A DNA stretch of 49,758 bases from positions 1 through 49,758 of the forward strand of contig JAEEYU010000046.1 in the NCBI GenBank assembly GCA_016288315.1. Direction: 5' to 3'. A program made the translations under genes and the position numbers. The stretch comes from Clostridiaceae bacterium (GTDB taxonomy: Bacteria > Bacillota > Clostridia > Oscillospirales > Acutalibacteraceae). Below the pieces are notes generated by a model, which did no database searches, was not told the DNA's origin, and saw only the letters and a program-made list of their open reading frames with translations. This document shows positions 26,474-35,049 of the stretch, piece by piece (position 1 is the stretch's first letter; each line of letters starts with the position of its first letter).

Positions 26474-26490
26474 TTCCCCGGAGGCACGTT

Positions 26491-27222
26491 TTGGAACAGT
26501 TATCTTATAAAATAGAGGTTTTCGAAGGTCCCATGGAGCTTCTGCTTGCCCTCATCAGCAAAAAGAAGGTCAGCATAAACGACGTTCCCATCCTCGAGCT
26601 CATTGAACAATATCTCGATTATGTCAGAATGATGCAGGAAGAGAATCTTGAAGTGGCAAGCGAGTTTCTTGAAATGGCAGCCCGCCTTGTATATATCAAA
26701 ACAGTCTCTCTTCTTCCCGTTCACGAGGAGGCGGAAAAGCTCGTTGAAGAGCTTCGCGGCGAGCTTACCGAATATCAGGATTGCAAGCTTGTCGCGGCAC
26801 AGCTCGCAAAGGGTGCAAACGGCTTCGATTATTACTGTCGTCCGCCCGAAGAAATTGAAGCGGATATGACCTACACAAGAATTCACGAGCCGGGCAAGAT
26901 CTACAAGGCGTATCTTGAAGCTGTCGGCAAGGGCAAACGCCGCCTGCCGCCGCCCATAGAGGCGTTCACGGGCATTGTCGCCCACAAGATTGTTTCAGTC
27001 GGCTCCCGCATAGAATGGATAATCGAAAGATTCAAAACCGGCACAAAACAGAAATTCTCGGCATTTTTCGAGAATTCCCAATCCCGCTCGGAAATGGTCG
27101 CAACCTTCCTCGCCCTGCTTTCAATGGCAAAGGCAAAAAGAGTCTTCATTGAGGGCGAAGGCGAAAACACAAAGATTGAGCTTCTTAAGGGCAGAGGGGA
27201 GAATATAGAAATTGACGAATAA
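26491..27222 (+). CDS. scpA: segregation and condensation protein A
   Basis: 243 residues, starting with TTG 6 bases after GGAGG. ScpA is the kleisin that bridges the SMC dimer and binds ScpB in chromosome condensation and segregation. The N-terminal KIEVFEGPMELLLALI motif is diagnostic, and a C-terminal winged helix (SRSEMVATFLALLSMAKAKRV) follows. It overlaps scpB by 11 bases. smc itself is not in view. Confidence 0.95.
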   Translation: MEQLSYKIEVFEGPMELLLALISKKKVSINDVPILELIEQYLDYVRMMQEENLEVASEFLEMAARLVYIKTVSLLPVHEEAEKLVEELRGELTEYQDCKLVAAQLAKGANGFDYYCRPPEEIEADMTYTRIHEPGKIYKAYLEAVGKGKRRLPPPIEAFTGIVAHKIVSVGSRIEWIIERFKTGTKQKFSAFFENSQSRSEMVATFLALLSMAKAKRVFIEGEGENTKIELLKGRGENIEIDE

Positions 27223-27835
27223 CGAAATGCGCGCCGCCTGCGAGGCAATCCTCTTCGCCTCGGGCGAGCCCGTTGAAACAGTCCGCATAGCCGAAGCGCT
27301 TGAAACCGAAACGGATGTCATAACAGCGCTTATGAACGAGCTTTCGGCGGAACTTGACAAACGCAAAAGCGGAATATGCCTATTAAAACTCGGCAACAAA
27401 TATCAGCTCTGTTCAAGAGTCGAATACGCGCCTCAGGTCCGCACCGTGCTTGAAAAGAAGAAAAACATCCCTCTCTCAAGCGCCGCCTTTGAAGTCCTCG
27501 CGGTAGTCGCCTACAACCAGCCCGTCACAAAGGCATACATCGAGCAGATAAGGGGCGTCGACTGCACAGGCGTTATCGCAACGCTCTGCCAACGCGGTCT
27601 GCTTGAAGAAAAGGGACGCCTCGAGCTTCCCGGCAAACCTCTGCTTTACGGCACAACACCCGACTTCCTGCGCTGCTTCTGTCTCGAATCGCTGTCGGAG
27701 CTTCCCGAGCTTCCCGAAAAAGACAATGAGGATGACGACGATGACGATGAAATCGACAGCTCGCGCGGCGAACAGATAAAAACATTTTTCCCCATAGACG
27801 ACGAAACAACCGGACAGCAGCAAACCGATGAATGA
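27212..27835 (+). CDS. scpB: segregation and condensation protein B
   Basis: 207 residues. ScpB dimers bind the ScpA kleisin. Two winged-helix domains are seen; the second has the signature EVLAVVAYNQPVTKAYIEQIRG and LLEEKGR. The C-terminal tail is very acidic (a run of seven Asp/Glu after EKDN). The TTG at 27212 has AGGGGAG 10 bases upstream; ATG 27227 is an alternative start and would begin right at the conserved region. Confidence 0.94.
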   Translation: MTNNEMRAACEAILFASGEPVETVRIAEALETETDVITALMNELSAELDKRKSGICLLKLGNKYQLCSRVEYAPQVRTVLEKKKNIPLSSAAFEVLAVVAYNQPVTKAYIEQIRGVDCTGVIATLCQRGLLEEKGRLELPGKPLLYGTTPDFLRCFCLESLSELPELPEKDNEDDDDDDEIDSSRGEQIKTFFPIDDETTGQQQTDE

Positions 27836-27853
27836 TTGAAAGGAGTGATGCAT

Positions 27854-28540
27854 TTGAAAGTGTTGATTATCATCGCGGCAGTGATTGCTTTTTTCATCCT
27901 GCTTCTTTCAATCAAAATTTCGGTTATCGTTCATTCGGAAGACGGCGTCACCCTTGACGCACAGTGGCTGTTTATAAAGCTCCATCTGGTTCCGAAGCAC
28001 GAAAAAAAGAAAAAGAAGAAGAAAAAGAAGAAAAAAGAAAAACCGCCGAAAGAAGAAGCTCCCGACGAAACCGTCCCCGAGCCCAAAAAGAAAAAGCCCA
28101 ACATCTTCGTCAAATTTTACCGTAACAACGGCGTCGGCGGCTTTATCGAACTGCTCGAAGACCTTGTTCACGCGCTCAAGGGTATGTTCAGACGCATTTT
28201 AAGGGCGTTCATAATTGACGAGCTGTTTATATCCCTTCTCGTCAGCGCGGGCGATGCGGCCGACACAGCCGTAAAATTCGGCAAAATCTCCTCCGCCGTT
28301 TACCCTGCTCTCGGCTTCATCACAAGCAATATGCGCGTGCGTAAACAGCATTGTGAAATTTTCCCCGACTACGTCAACGGTCAGAGCAGCACACGTCTGC
28401 ACGCAAAAATTTCGGTAGTTCCCCGCCGCCTCATCGGTGCGGTAATAATAGTAGCGTTCCAGTTACTCTTCACAGTTGTTATTAAACTGCTCAAAGGCAG
28501 CCGGACAAAAAAGAGTCCGCCCGAAAGAGCAGAAAAATAA
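27854..28540 (+). CDS. DUF2953 membrane protein, YtfI-like
   Basis: 228 residues from a TTG start with AAAGGAGTG at the right distance; longer in-frame starts at 27836 and 27848 overlap that site. An N-terminal membrane helix (VLIIIAAVIAFFILLLSIKI) is followed by a stretch of 11 lysines, then a DUF2953 region including FGKISSAVYPALGF, HCEIFPDYV and a C-terminal membrane helix. It directly precedes ytfJ, as in Bacillus ytfI-ytfJ, which links it to sporulation or germination. Function unproven. Confidence 0.8.
   Translation: MKVLIIIAAVIAFFILLLSIKISVIVHSEDGVTLDAQWLFIKLHLVPKHEKKKKKKKKKKKEKPPKEEAPDETVPEPKKKKPNIFVKFYRNNGVGGFIELLEDLVHALKGMFRRILRAFIIDELFISLLVSAGDAADTAVKFGKISSAVYPALGFITSNMRVRKQHCEIFPDYVNGQSSTRLHAKISVVPRRLIGAVIIVAFQLLFTVVIKLLKGSRTKKSPPERAEK
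28001..28042 (+). repeat. 42-base pure purine tract (poly-lysine coding)
   Basis: A run made only of A and G codes for the lysine block of the YtfI-like protein. It mixes AAA and AAG codons, with A runs of up to seven, and is a likely spot for replication or transcription slippage. Confidence 0.85.
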
Positions 28541-28567
28541 AATCAAATTACGAAAGGTGAAAACAAA

Positions 28568-28999
28568 ATGAAAGATTCAGCATCAGGCCTCCTCGGCACA
28601 TCAATTGAAAAAATCAAGGATTTAGTCGACGTCAGCACCATTATCGGAGAGCCCATCGTTATCAGCGACAAGCTCCAGGTTATCCCCGTTTCCAAAGTTT
28701 CCTACGGCTTTGCAACAGGCGGTTCCGACTTCCCCACCAGAAAGTCCGCAAGCGAGGTTTTCGGCGGCGGCGGCGGAGCAGGCATCACAATCACTCCCGT
28801 TGCTTTCCTTGTTGTCAATGACGGCAATGTATCCATCAGATACCTCAACGCCTCCGAGGGCTCGGTTGAAAGAGCAATCGGTATGATTCCCGACGTGGTT
28901 GACAAGGCATCCGAAGTTATCTCAAAGCTTACCCATAAGGGCGACGACACCGACACCGTCATAAACGATGCGGTTGACGATTTCATCGAAAACAACTGA
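28568..28999 (+). CDS. ytfJ: GerW/YtfJ-family sporulation protein
   Basis: 143 residues, usual size. The conserved features are IVISDKLQVIPVSKVSYGFATGG and the glycine-rich GGGGGAGITITPVAFLVV. In Bacillus YtfJ (GerW) is a spore protein needed for normal L-alanine germination. The C-terminal tail is acidic. Together with the YtfI-like gene it suggests the organism, or its ancestor, forms spores, although members also occur in non-spore-formers. The stop overlaps the next start (TGATG). Confidence 0.92.
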   Translation: MKDSASGLLGTSIEKIKDLVDVSTIIGEPIVISDKLQVIPVSKVSYGFATGGSDFPTRKSASEVFGGGGGAGITITPVAFLVVNDGNVSIRYLNASEGSVERAIGMIPDVVDKASEVISKLTHKGDDTDTVINDAVDDFIENN

Positions 29000-29751
29000 T
29001 GCCCGAAAAAATCAGACTGCAGAAGTTTCTGTCCGAGGCGGGCGTAGCTTCGCGCCGCAAGGCGGAAACAATGATTGAAAACGGCGAGGTTAAGGTAAAC
29101 GGCAGAAAAGCAAAAATAGGCGACTGCGTTGACCCTGTTCACGACACGGTAACCGTTGCCGGCAGAAAGGTCGTGCGTGAGTCAACCCTCCGCTATATTC
29201 TTCTGCATAAACCGAGGGGCTTCGTCACCACAATGGAAGACGAGCTCGGGCGCAGGTGCGTCACTCAGCTTGTTTCGGATATTCCCGAAAGGGTTTATCC
29301 CGTCGGCAGGCTTGACCGCAATTCAGAAGGCGCCCTGCTTATGACAAATGACGGCGAGTTCGCAAATGCAATGATGCATCCCTCCCGCCACGTTTCCAAA
29401 ACCTACCGCGTCACCGTCAGACCTCCCGTCACACAGGATGTCATTGACACCCTCGCGTCCGGCGTGGAGATTGACGGCCGTATGACAGCGCCTGCCGATG
29501 TCACCCTTCTCACAAAAGAAGAAAACCGCGTTGTGCTCGAGATAGTCCTATATGAGGGCAGAAACCGCGAAATCCGCAAAATGTGCGAAAAAACCGGTCT
29601 CGAGGTCGCACGGCTCAAAAGAACAGCCGTCGGAAGCGTCAAACTCGGTCTGCTCCCTCAGGGGCAGTGGAGAGACCTCACACCGCAGGAGGTTGACAAA
29701 CTCTTTTCACAGGCAGGCATAAACCGCAAAAAACAAGGTGGCAGAAAATGA
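28999..29751 (+). CDS. rluB: 23S rRNA pseudouridine synthase, RluB family
   Basis: 250 residues. An N-terminal S4 RNA-binding domain (IRLQKFLSEAGVASRRKAETMI) precedes the RsuA/RluB catalytic fold with the active Asp in VGRLDRNSEGALLMTNDG. It should convert a uridine to pseudouridine in 23S rRNA. The Bacillus orthologue (YpuL) also follows scpAB. It is coupled to both neighbours by 1- and 4-base overlaps. Confidence 0.92.
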   Translation: MPEKIRLQKFLSEAGVASRRKAETMIENGEVKVNGRKAKIGDCVDPVHDTVTVAGRKVVRESTLRYILLHKPRGFVTTMEDELGRRCVTQLVSDIPERVYPVGRLDRNSEGALLMTNDGEFANAMMHPSRHVSKTYRVTVRPPVTQDVIDTLASGVEIDGRMTAPADVTLLTKEENRVVLEIVLYEGRNREIRKMCEKTGLEVARLKRTAVGSVKLGLLPQGQWRDLTPQEVDKLFSQAGINRKKQGGRK

Positions 29752-30092
29752 TTAAATTCACTCCCGGAAAACTCAGCGAAAACGGAGTTTTCACATACAC
29801 CGCCTCCGGCGAAAACGCAAACGCCGTGTGCGAGGCAAAGCTTGAGGGCGCAAAGCTATTCATCCTGAGCGTCACAGGAGCCGGCAACGACGCCTACGTT
29901 ACCGAAGGGCTCGTCCGTTCAGCGCTCAATTTCGGCGCCAACAGGAACGCCTTTACCGCCTACGCCGACCCTCGTCAGACGGGTGCGCAGCTCACCGCCG
30001 TTTTGCGTATGCTCGGCTTTGACGATGAAAACGGAATGCTCGTGTGTGACATTCCCGACGCCCTTACAGGCAGCTGCTGCCACTGCAAATAA
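29748..30092 (+). CDS. small protein of unknown function with CCHC-type tail
   Basis: 114 residues, not recognised. It starts by ATGA overlap with rluB, so it is expressed with it. A beta-rich first half (NGVFTYTASGEN, KLFILSVTG) is followed by a helix-rich part (VTEGLVRSALNFGANRNAFTAYADPRQTGAQLTAVLRMLGFDDENG) that weakly recalls a cut-down GNAT acetyltransferase fold. The C-terminus ends in GSCCHCK, three Cys and one His within five residues, which could bind a metal. Codon use is like its neighbours and it ends 19 bases before yicC, so I take it as a real gene. Confidence 0.75.
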   Translation: MIKFTPGKLSENGVFTYTASGENANAVCEAKLEGAKLFILSVTGAGNDAYVTEGLVRSALNFGANRNAFTAYADPRQTGAQLTAVLRMLGFDDENGMLVCDIPDALTGSCCHCK

Positions 30093-30111
30093 ATAATTTG
30101 GAGTCTTTTCA

Positions 30112-30990
30112 ATGATAAGAAGTATGACCGGCTACGGCCGTTCACAGCAAACCATAGACGGTTTTAACATAACCCTCGAAATAAAAAGCGTAAACCACAG
30201 GTATTTTGAATTCAGCACCCGGCTTGCAAGGAATTACAATTTTCTAGAAGAAAAACTCAAATCCTTCTTTTCGGGCACCATCTCAAGAGGCAAGGTTGAA
30301 TGCTCCGTGATGATTGAATCCGTCGAAGAGGCGGATGCCGTAATCACCGTAAACCATCCTCTTGTCAAAAGCTATATGCAGGCGTATGAGGAACTCAGCA
30401 CCCAATACAACATCCCAAACGACATTACGGTTTCATCCCTTTCAAAGGTTCCCGATGTCTTTTCAATCCGCAAGCAGGAAGCCGACGAAGAAAGAATCTG
30501 GGCGGCGGTCAGCGCCGTTGCTCAAACAGCTCTTGAAAACTTCACCGCCATGCGCGAAAGAGAAGGCGCAAAGCTCAGAGAGGATGTTCTCTCACGCCTT
30601 GACACAATAATTGAGAGCGTAGAGTTTATCGAAAAACGCTCGCCCGAAACTGTCAGGGAATATAATGAGAAACTGCTCGCACGTCTCAAAGAACTTCTCG
30701 GCGACACAACCATCGACGAGCAGCGCATACTCACCGAAGCGGCAATATTTGCCGACAAGGTCGCCGTAGCGGAAGAAACAGTCCGTCTGAGAAGCCACGT
30801 CTCCCAGCTCAGGTCATTCCTGGAGAGTGACGGTCCCATCGGCAAAAAGATGGATTTTCTCGTCCAGGAGCTCAACCGCGAGGCAAACACAACCGGTTCA
30901 AAATGCCAGGATGTCGAACTTGCCCGCAAGGTTGTGGATATCAAGGCGGAAATCGAAAAAATCCGCGAGCAGATTCAGAATATCGAATAA
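30112..30990 (+). CDS. yicC: YicC/YloC-family endoribonuclease
   Basis: 292 residues, normal length. The N-terminus IRSMTGYGRSQ and the segment EIKSVNHRYFE are the hallmark of YicC_N, and the C-terminus has DUF1732 (DFLVQELNREANTTGSKCQD). Members cut structured RNA and affect small-RNA turnover. The Bacillus counterpart yloC starts the same cluster with remA and gmk. Start ATG after TTGGAG. Confidence 0.94.
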   Translation: MIRSMTGYGRSQQTIDGFNITLEIKSVNHRYFEFSTRLARNYNFLEEKLKSFFSGTISRGKVECSVMIESVEEADAVITVNHPLVKSYMQAYEELSTQYNIPNDITVSSLSKVPDVFSIRKQEADEERIWAAVSAVAQTALENFTAMREREGAKLREDVLSRLDTIIESVEFIEKRSPETVREYNEKLLARLKELLGDTTIDEQRILTEAAIFADKVAVAEETVRLRSHVSQLRSFLESDGPIGKKMDFLVQELNREANTTGSKCQDVELARKVVDIKAEIEKIREQIQNIE

Positions 30991-31005
30991 ACGGAGTCTT
31001 GAAAA

Positions 31006-31281
31006 ATGAAACTGATTAACATCGGCTTCGGCAACCTTATCAATTCAAGCCGCATAGTTGCCGTAGTCAGCCCCGATTCCGCTCCCATAAAACGTATGGT
31101 TCAGGATTGCAAGGAGAGGGGCACGCTCATTGATGCCACGCACGGCAGAAGAACAAGGGCTGTCATAATAACCGACAGCGAACACGTTGTGCTGACCTAT
31201 CTTCAGAGTGAAACCGTTGCCAACCGGCTCAACGAAATTGAAGATGATGATGAAATACAGGACGGTGAAGAAAATGCCTGA
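31006..31281 (+). CDS. remA: RemA-family DNA-binding regulator (DUF370)
   Basis: 91 residues. [29 protein letters not shown] is the conserved RemA core. In Bacillus RemA activates biofilm matrix and osmoprotection operons by binding repeated sites in promoters. Basic [10 protein letters not shown] lies in the DNA-contact region. It is between yicC and gmk as in most Firmicutes and overlaps gmk by 8 bases. The acidic C-terminal tail ([13 protein letters not shown]) is probably disordered. Confidence 0.94.
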   Translation: MKLINIGFGNLINSSRIVAVVSPDSAPIKRMVQDCKERGTLIDATHGRRTRAVIITDSEHVVLTYLQSETVANRLNEIEDDDEIQDGEENA

Positions 31282-31885
31282 CAGAGGTCTGCTCATAATA
31301 TTGTCCGGACCTTCCGGCGTCGGTAAAGACACAGTGCTTGACTATGTCAACAGCGAAAATGAAAATATCAACATTTCCATTTCGCTCACAACAAGAACTA
31401 TGCGCGACGATGAAGAGAACGGGCTCAACTATTATTTCGTAACCCGCGAATATTTTGAGAGAAAGCTTGATGAAGATGCCTTCCTCGAATTTGCCGAATA
31501 CGGCGGCAATCTATACGGAACACCCAAAGCTCCCGTTGATGATATGCTCAGCAAGGGCAGAAACGTAATTCTCAAAATAGAGGTTCAGGGTGCCGAAAAA
31601 ATAAGGAAGCTCTATCCCGACTGCGTCAGCATTTTCATCCTTCCTCCTTCGCTCTCCGTGCTTGAAAGCCGTCTTCGCGGCAGGTGCACCGATGATGAGG
31701 AGAGCATACAGCAGAGGATGCTTATCGCCAGGGAGGAGATAAAGCGTTCTCTCGAATACGATTACGTTGTAATCAATGACGATTTAAAAAAGGCGGTCGG
31801 CGATGTCATAAGCATTATCGCCGCCGAGGAATTCAAAACATCACGCAACAAAAATAAAATCAGAGAGGTAATGAATTATGATTAA
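31274..31885 (+). CDS. gmk: guanylate kinase
   Basis: 203 residues. It turns GMP into GDP with ATP. The P-loop is [12 protein letters not shown], with Asp where Gly or Ser is more usual (GKGT/GKST). The GMP-binding region shows [20 protein letters not shown]. The C-terminus has the usual [10 protein letters not shown]. The ATG at 31274, within the end of remA, gives the normal start; an upstream in-frame ATG at 31208 lies deep in remA and is rejected. GGTGAAGAA precedes it. Confidence 0.95.
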   Translation: MPDRGLLIILSGPSGVGKDTVLDYVNSENENINISISLTTRTMRDDEENGLNYYFVTREYFERKLDEDAFLEFAEYGGNLYGTPKAPVDDMLSKGRNVILKIEVQGAEKIRKLYPDCVSIFILPPSLSVLESRLRGRCTDDEESIQQRMLIAREEIKRSLEYDYVVINDDLKKAVGDVISIIAAEEFKTSRNKNKIREVMNYD

Positions 31886-32087
31886 TCCCGATTTAAGAAA
31901 AGTCCTTAAAAACCATCTCAGCCGCTATTCTCTTGTTACGGCTACCGCAAAAAGAGCAAGAGCCATTTCCGAAGAAGCGGAGGAGAACAAAGAACTCCTT
32001 ACCGAAAAACCCGTAAGTCTCGCTATTGAAGAAATCATCAACGGCGACTATGTTATCGTAGAGCCGGAGGAAATCAGAAACATCTGA
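31878..32087 (+). CDS. rpoZ: RNA polymerase omega subunit
   Basis: 69 residues, the normal Firmicute omega length. Conserved features: RYSLVTATAKRARAISEEAE and KPVSLAIEEIINGDY. It helps assemble RNA polymerase around beta-prime. It overlaps gmk by 8 bases. In Bacillus coaBC comes next, but here priA follows directly. Confidence 0.92.
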   Translation: MINPDLRKVLKNHLSRYSLVTATAKRARAISEEAEENKELLTEKPVSLAIEEIINGDYVIVEPEEIRNI

Positions 32088-32110
32088 TTATTTATTGAAA
32101 GGAACAAACG

Positions 32111-34558
32111 GTGAACCCGATGAAGCTCGCAGGTGTCGCGGTTGAAAACGCCGCATTCAGCTTTGACAAAGCGTTTGATTACATAATCACCGATGAACTT
32201 GCGCAAAAAGCCGTCCCGGGTGTCCGTGTAACCGTTCCCTTCGGTATGGGCAGCAAAAAACGCCTCGGAGTCATCCTCACCGTTTTTGAGGGTGAAAACC
32301 GCAAAGGTCTCAAAAAAATCAGCTCCGTTCTCGATGAAGAGCCCCTTCTCAATGCGGAGATGATTGAAATGGTGTTCTGGCTTAAAGAACGCACCTTCTG
32401 CACTCTCTATGAAGCGGCAAAGGCAATTCTGCCCGCCGGCATAAACCACCGTATGGTGGTCTCCTACACCGCCTCAGGCAACAAAGAAGCGGCTCAGGGT
32501 CTCAATGCCGCCGAGTCGGAGGTTTACAACTACATAGCTTCAAAGTCCGGCTATGTCAAACGCGATGCTGTTTTAAAGGCGCTCGGTCTTTCATCCGATT
32601 GTAAAACACCCGACGACCTTGTCAAAAAAGGCGCTCTTTTCTGCAATATGGATGCCGTTCGCAATATCGGCGACGCCTCCGTGCGTATGCTTTCTCTCAA
32701 TGATGAAATGCCCGACGGCGTCAGAATAACCCCCAAGCAGAAAAGTGTTGTCGATTTCCTCACCGACGTCGGCTGCGCCACAGTCAAAGAGATCTGCTAT
32801 TTCACGGGCGTTACTCCCGCAGTGCCTTCGACTCTTGTCAAAAGCGGAGCGGCTCACTGGGTTGAGTTTGAGGTTTTGCGCACACCGAAGCCCGTTGACA
32901 TCGAGCGGGATGAAACGGTAATCGAACTTTCAGCTCCTCAGCAAAAAGCGTTTGACGGCATAAAACAGCTTATGGATGCGGGCAAGCCCGAGGTCTGCCT
33001 TCTCTACGGCGTTACCGGCAGCGGCAAAACCCTTGTCTATCTCAAAGCTATTGACAAAGCCGTCGCAGACGGCAGGTCCGCAATAGTAATGGTTCCCGAA
33101 ATCGCCCTGACTCCGCAGACGATGAAGCGCTTTCGCAACCGCTACGGCAAAAAGGTTGCCCTCTTTCACAGCGCTCTTTCGGCGGGTGAAAAACTCGACG
33201 AGTGGAAGCGTGCAAAAAGGGGAGAAGCAACAATTATCGTCGGCACCAGAAGCGCCGTGTTCGCCCCTGTTGAAAATATCGGTCTCATTATTATCGATGA
33301 AGAGCAGGAGCATACCTACAAGTCGGAACAGAGCCCCAGATATTCCGCAAAAGATGTCGCAAAATTCAGAGCGTCAAAAAACAGCTGCCTTCTCGTTCTC
33401 GCTTCAGCAACACCCAGCGTCGAGAGCTATGCAAACGCTCAAAGCGGCAGATATTCCCTGCAGACCATCAGCACCCGCTACGGCAGCGCCGAACTGCCGG
33501 AGGTAATCACCGTGGATATGCTTCACGAGGAGCGAGCGGAGGGCTCTGCATCAATCAGCCGCAAGCTTTTTGATGAGTTAAAACAGAACCTCGACAATTC
33601 AATGCAGTCCATTCTGCTTATAAACCGCAGGGGCTTCAATACATTTGTCGCCTGCAATTCCTGCGGTCACGTCATAACCTGCCCCTATTGTTCAATTTCA
33701 ATGACCTACCACCACGCAAACAACCGTCTTATGTGCCACTACTGCGGTTATTCCGAGGATTTCAGAACGGAATGCCCCGAATGCGGGCAAAAAAGCGTCC
33801 GCTATTCCGGTTTCGGCACGCAAAAGGTTGAAGACGAGCTTTCAAAGCTCCTGCCCGAAGCTAAAATTCTTCGAATGGATACCGACACCACAACGGGCAA
33901 GGATTCCCACGAGCGAATGCTTAAACAGTTCGGCGAAGGGGAATACGACATTATGGTCGGCACACAGATGGTCGCAAAGGGGCTGGATTTCAGCAACGTC
34001 ACCCTCGTCGGCGTAATATCCGTTGACCAGCAGCTTTACAACGACGATTTCCGCAGTCTTGAAAAAACCTTTTCCCTTCTCACCCAGGTTGTCGGCCGCT
34101 CCGGCAGGGGAGAAAACAAGGGCAGGGCTGTCATTCAGACCATCACTCCCGAAAACAGCATAATCCGTCTTGCGGCAAAGCAGGATTATGAGGAGTTTTT
34201 CAGAACAGAGATTAAAATCCGCAAAGCCCTTATCTATCCACCATACTGCGACATCTGCGTTCTCGCCTTTATCGGCGAAAACGAGATTAAAGTCAAAGCG
34301 GCGTCACAGCAGGCGCTCGGTATGGTTATGGATTACACGAAGGGCGAATATAAAAACGAAAAAATCATCTGTCTCGGACCGCGTCCCGCAAGGGTCTCAA
34401 AAATCAGCAACAAGTTCCGTTACAGGTTGATTATCAAATGCCGCAACAACCGCAATATACGTGAAATGATTTCGAAAATTCTTATCGATTTCGGAACAAA
34501 ATTCGAGTTTTCATCCGTTACCGTCACTGCGGATATGAATCCGGAATCGATAATCTGA
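32111..34558 (+). CDS. priA: primosomal protein N' (PriA helicase)
   Basis: 815 residues. PriA restarts stalled replication forks. An N-terminal 3'-DNA-binding domain (AFDYIITDELAQKAVPGVRVTVPFG) is followed by a winged helix, a superfamily 2 helicase core with GVTGSGKT and DEEQEHTYK, and the zinc-binding module with four pairs of Cys (CNSCGH, CPYC, CHYCGY, CPECGQ) between 33650 and 33790. GTG 32111 fits AAAGGA upstream; ATG 32120 is an alternative. It is followed by def-fmt as in Bacillus. Confidence 0.95.
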   Translation: MNPMKLAGVAVENAAFSFDKAFDYIITDELAQKAVPGVRVTVPFGMGSKKRLGVILTVFEGENRKGLKKISSVLDEEPLLNAEMIEMVFWLKERTFCTLYEAAKAILPAGINHRMVVSYTASGNKEAAQGLNAAESEVYNYIASKSGYVKRDAVLKALGLSSDCKTPDDLVKKGALFCNMDAVRNIGDASVRMLSLNDEMPDGVRITPKQKSVVDFLTDVGCATVKEICYFTGVTPAVPSTLVKSGAAHWVEFEVLRTPKPVDIERDETVIELSAPQQKAFDGIKQLMDAGKPEVCLLYGVTGSGKTLVYLKAIDKAVADGRSAIVMVPEIALTPQTMKRFRNRYGKKVALFHSALSAGEKLDEWKRAKRGEATIIVGTRSAVFAPVENIGLIIIDEEQEHTYKSEQSPRYSAKDVAKFRASKNSCLLVLASATPSVESYANAQSGRYSLQTISTRYGSAELPEVITVDMLHEERAEGSASISRKLFDELKQNLDNSMQSILLINRRGFNTFVACNSCGHVITCPYCSISMTYHHANNRLMCHYCGYSEDFRTECPECGQKSVRYSGFGTQKVEDELSKLLPEAKILRMDTDTTTGKDSHERMLKQFGEGEYDIMVGTQMVAKGLDFSNVTLVGVISVDQQLYNDDFRSLEKTFSLLTQVVGRSGRGENKGRAVIQTITPENSIIRLAAKQDYEEFFRTEIKIRKALIYPPYCDICVLAFIGENEIKVKAASQQALGMVMDYTKGEYKNEKIICLGPRPARVSKISNKFRYRLIIKCRNNRNIREMISKILIDFGTKFEFSSVTVTADMNPESII

Positions 34559-34572
34559 ATAAAGGTGAAACT

Positions 34573-35040
34573 ATGGCTTTAAGAAATATAGTAAAGGTCG
34601 GAGACCCGATATTAAGCAAAAAATCCCGCCCGGTTGAGAAATTTGACGACCGCCTCCATACCCTGCTTGACGATATGAAGCAGACTATGTATTCCGCAAA
34701 CGGCGTAGGTCTTGCCGCCGTTCAGGTAGGTGTGCTCAGAAGAATAGTCGTTCTCGACTGCGGCGACGGTTACACCGAACTTATCAACCCCGAAATAACC
34801 GAGCGCTCCGGTCAGCAGCTCGAAGAGGAGGGCTGTCTCTCACTGCCCGGCGAGAGCGGAGTAACCCTCCGTCCCGAAACAGTCAAACTCAAAGCTCAGG
34901 ACAGGAACGGCAAATGGCACGTCTATACCGCAGATGGTCTAAAAGCGCGCTGCTTCTGCCATGAAACAGATCACCTCGACGGCGTGCTGTTCACACAGCG
35001 TCTCGCCCCGAAAGAAATGCTCGAACAGGAACAAAAGTAA
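34573..35040 (+). CDS. def: peptide deformylase
   Basis: 155 residues. It removes the formyl group from new proteins. The three signature motifs are intact: GVGLAAVQVG, EEGCLSLPG (metal-binding Cys) and CHETDHLDGVLF (two metal-binding His and catalytic Glu). It pairs with fmt 9 bases downstream, which adds the formyl group. Confidence 0.96.
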   Translation: MALRNIVKVGDPILSKKSRPVEKFDDRLHTLLDDMKQTMYSANGVGLAAVQVGVLRRIVVLDCGDGYTELINPEITERSGQQLEEEGCLSLPGESGVTLRPETVKLKAQDRNGKWHVYTADGLKARCFCHETDHLDGVLFTQRLAPKEMLEQEQK

Positions 35041-35049
35041 GGAGCCGGT

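Noticed and set aside
27721-27760. Asp-codon repeat (GATGACGACGATGACGATGA) at the end of scpB as a tandem repeat or control element
   Set aside because: It only encodes the acidic tail common in ScpB and has no further structure.
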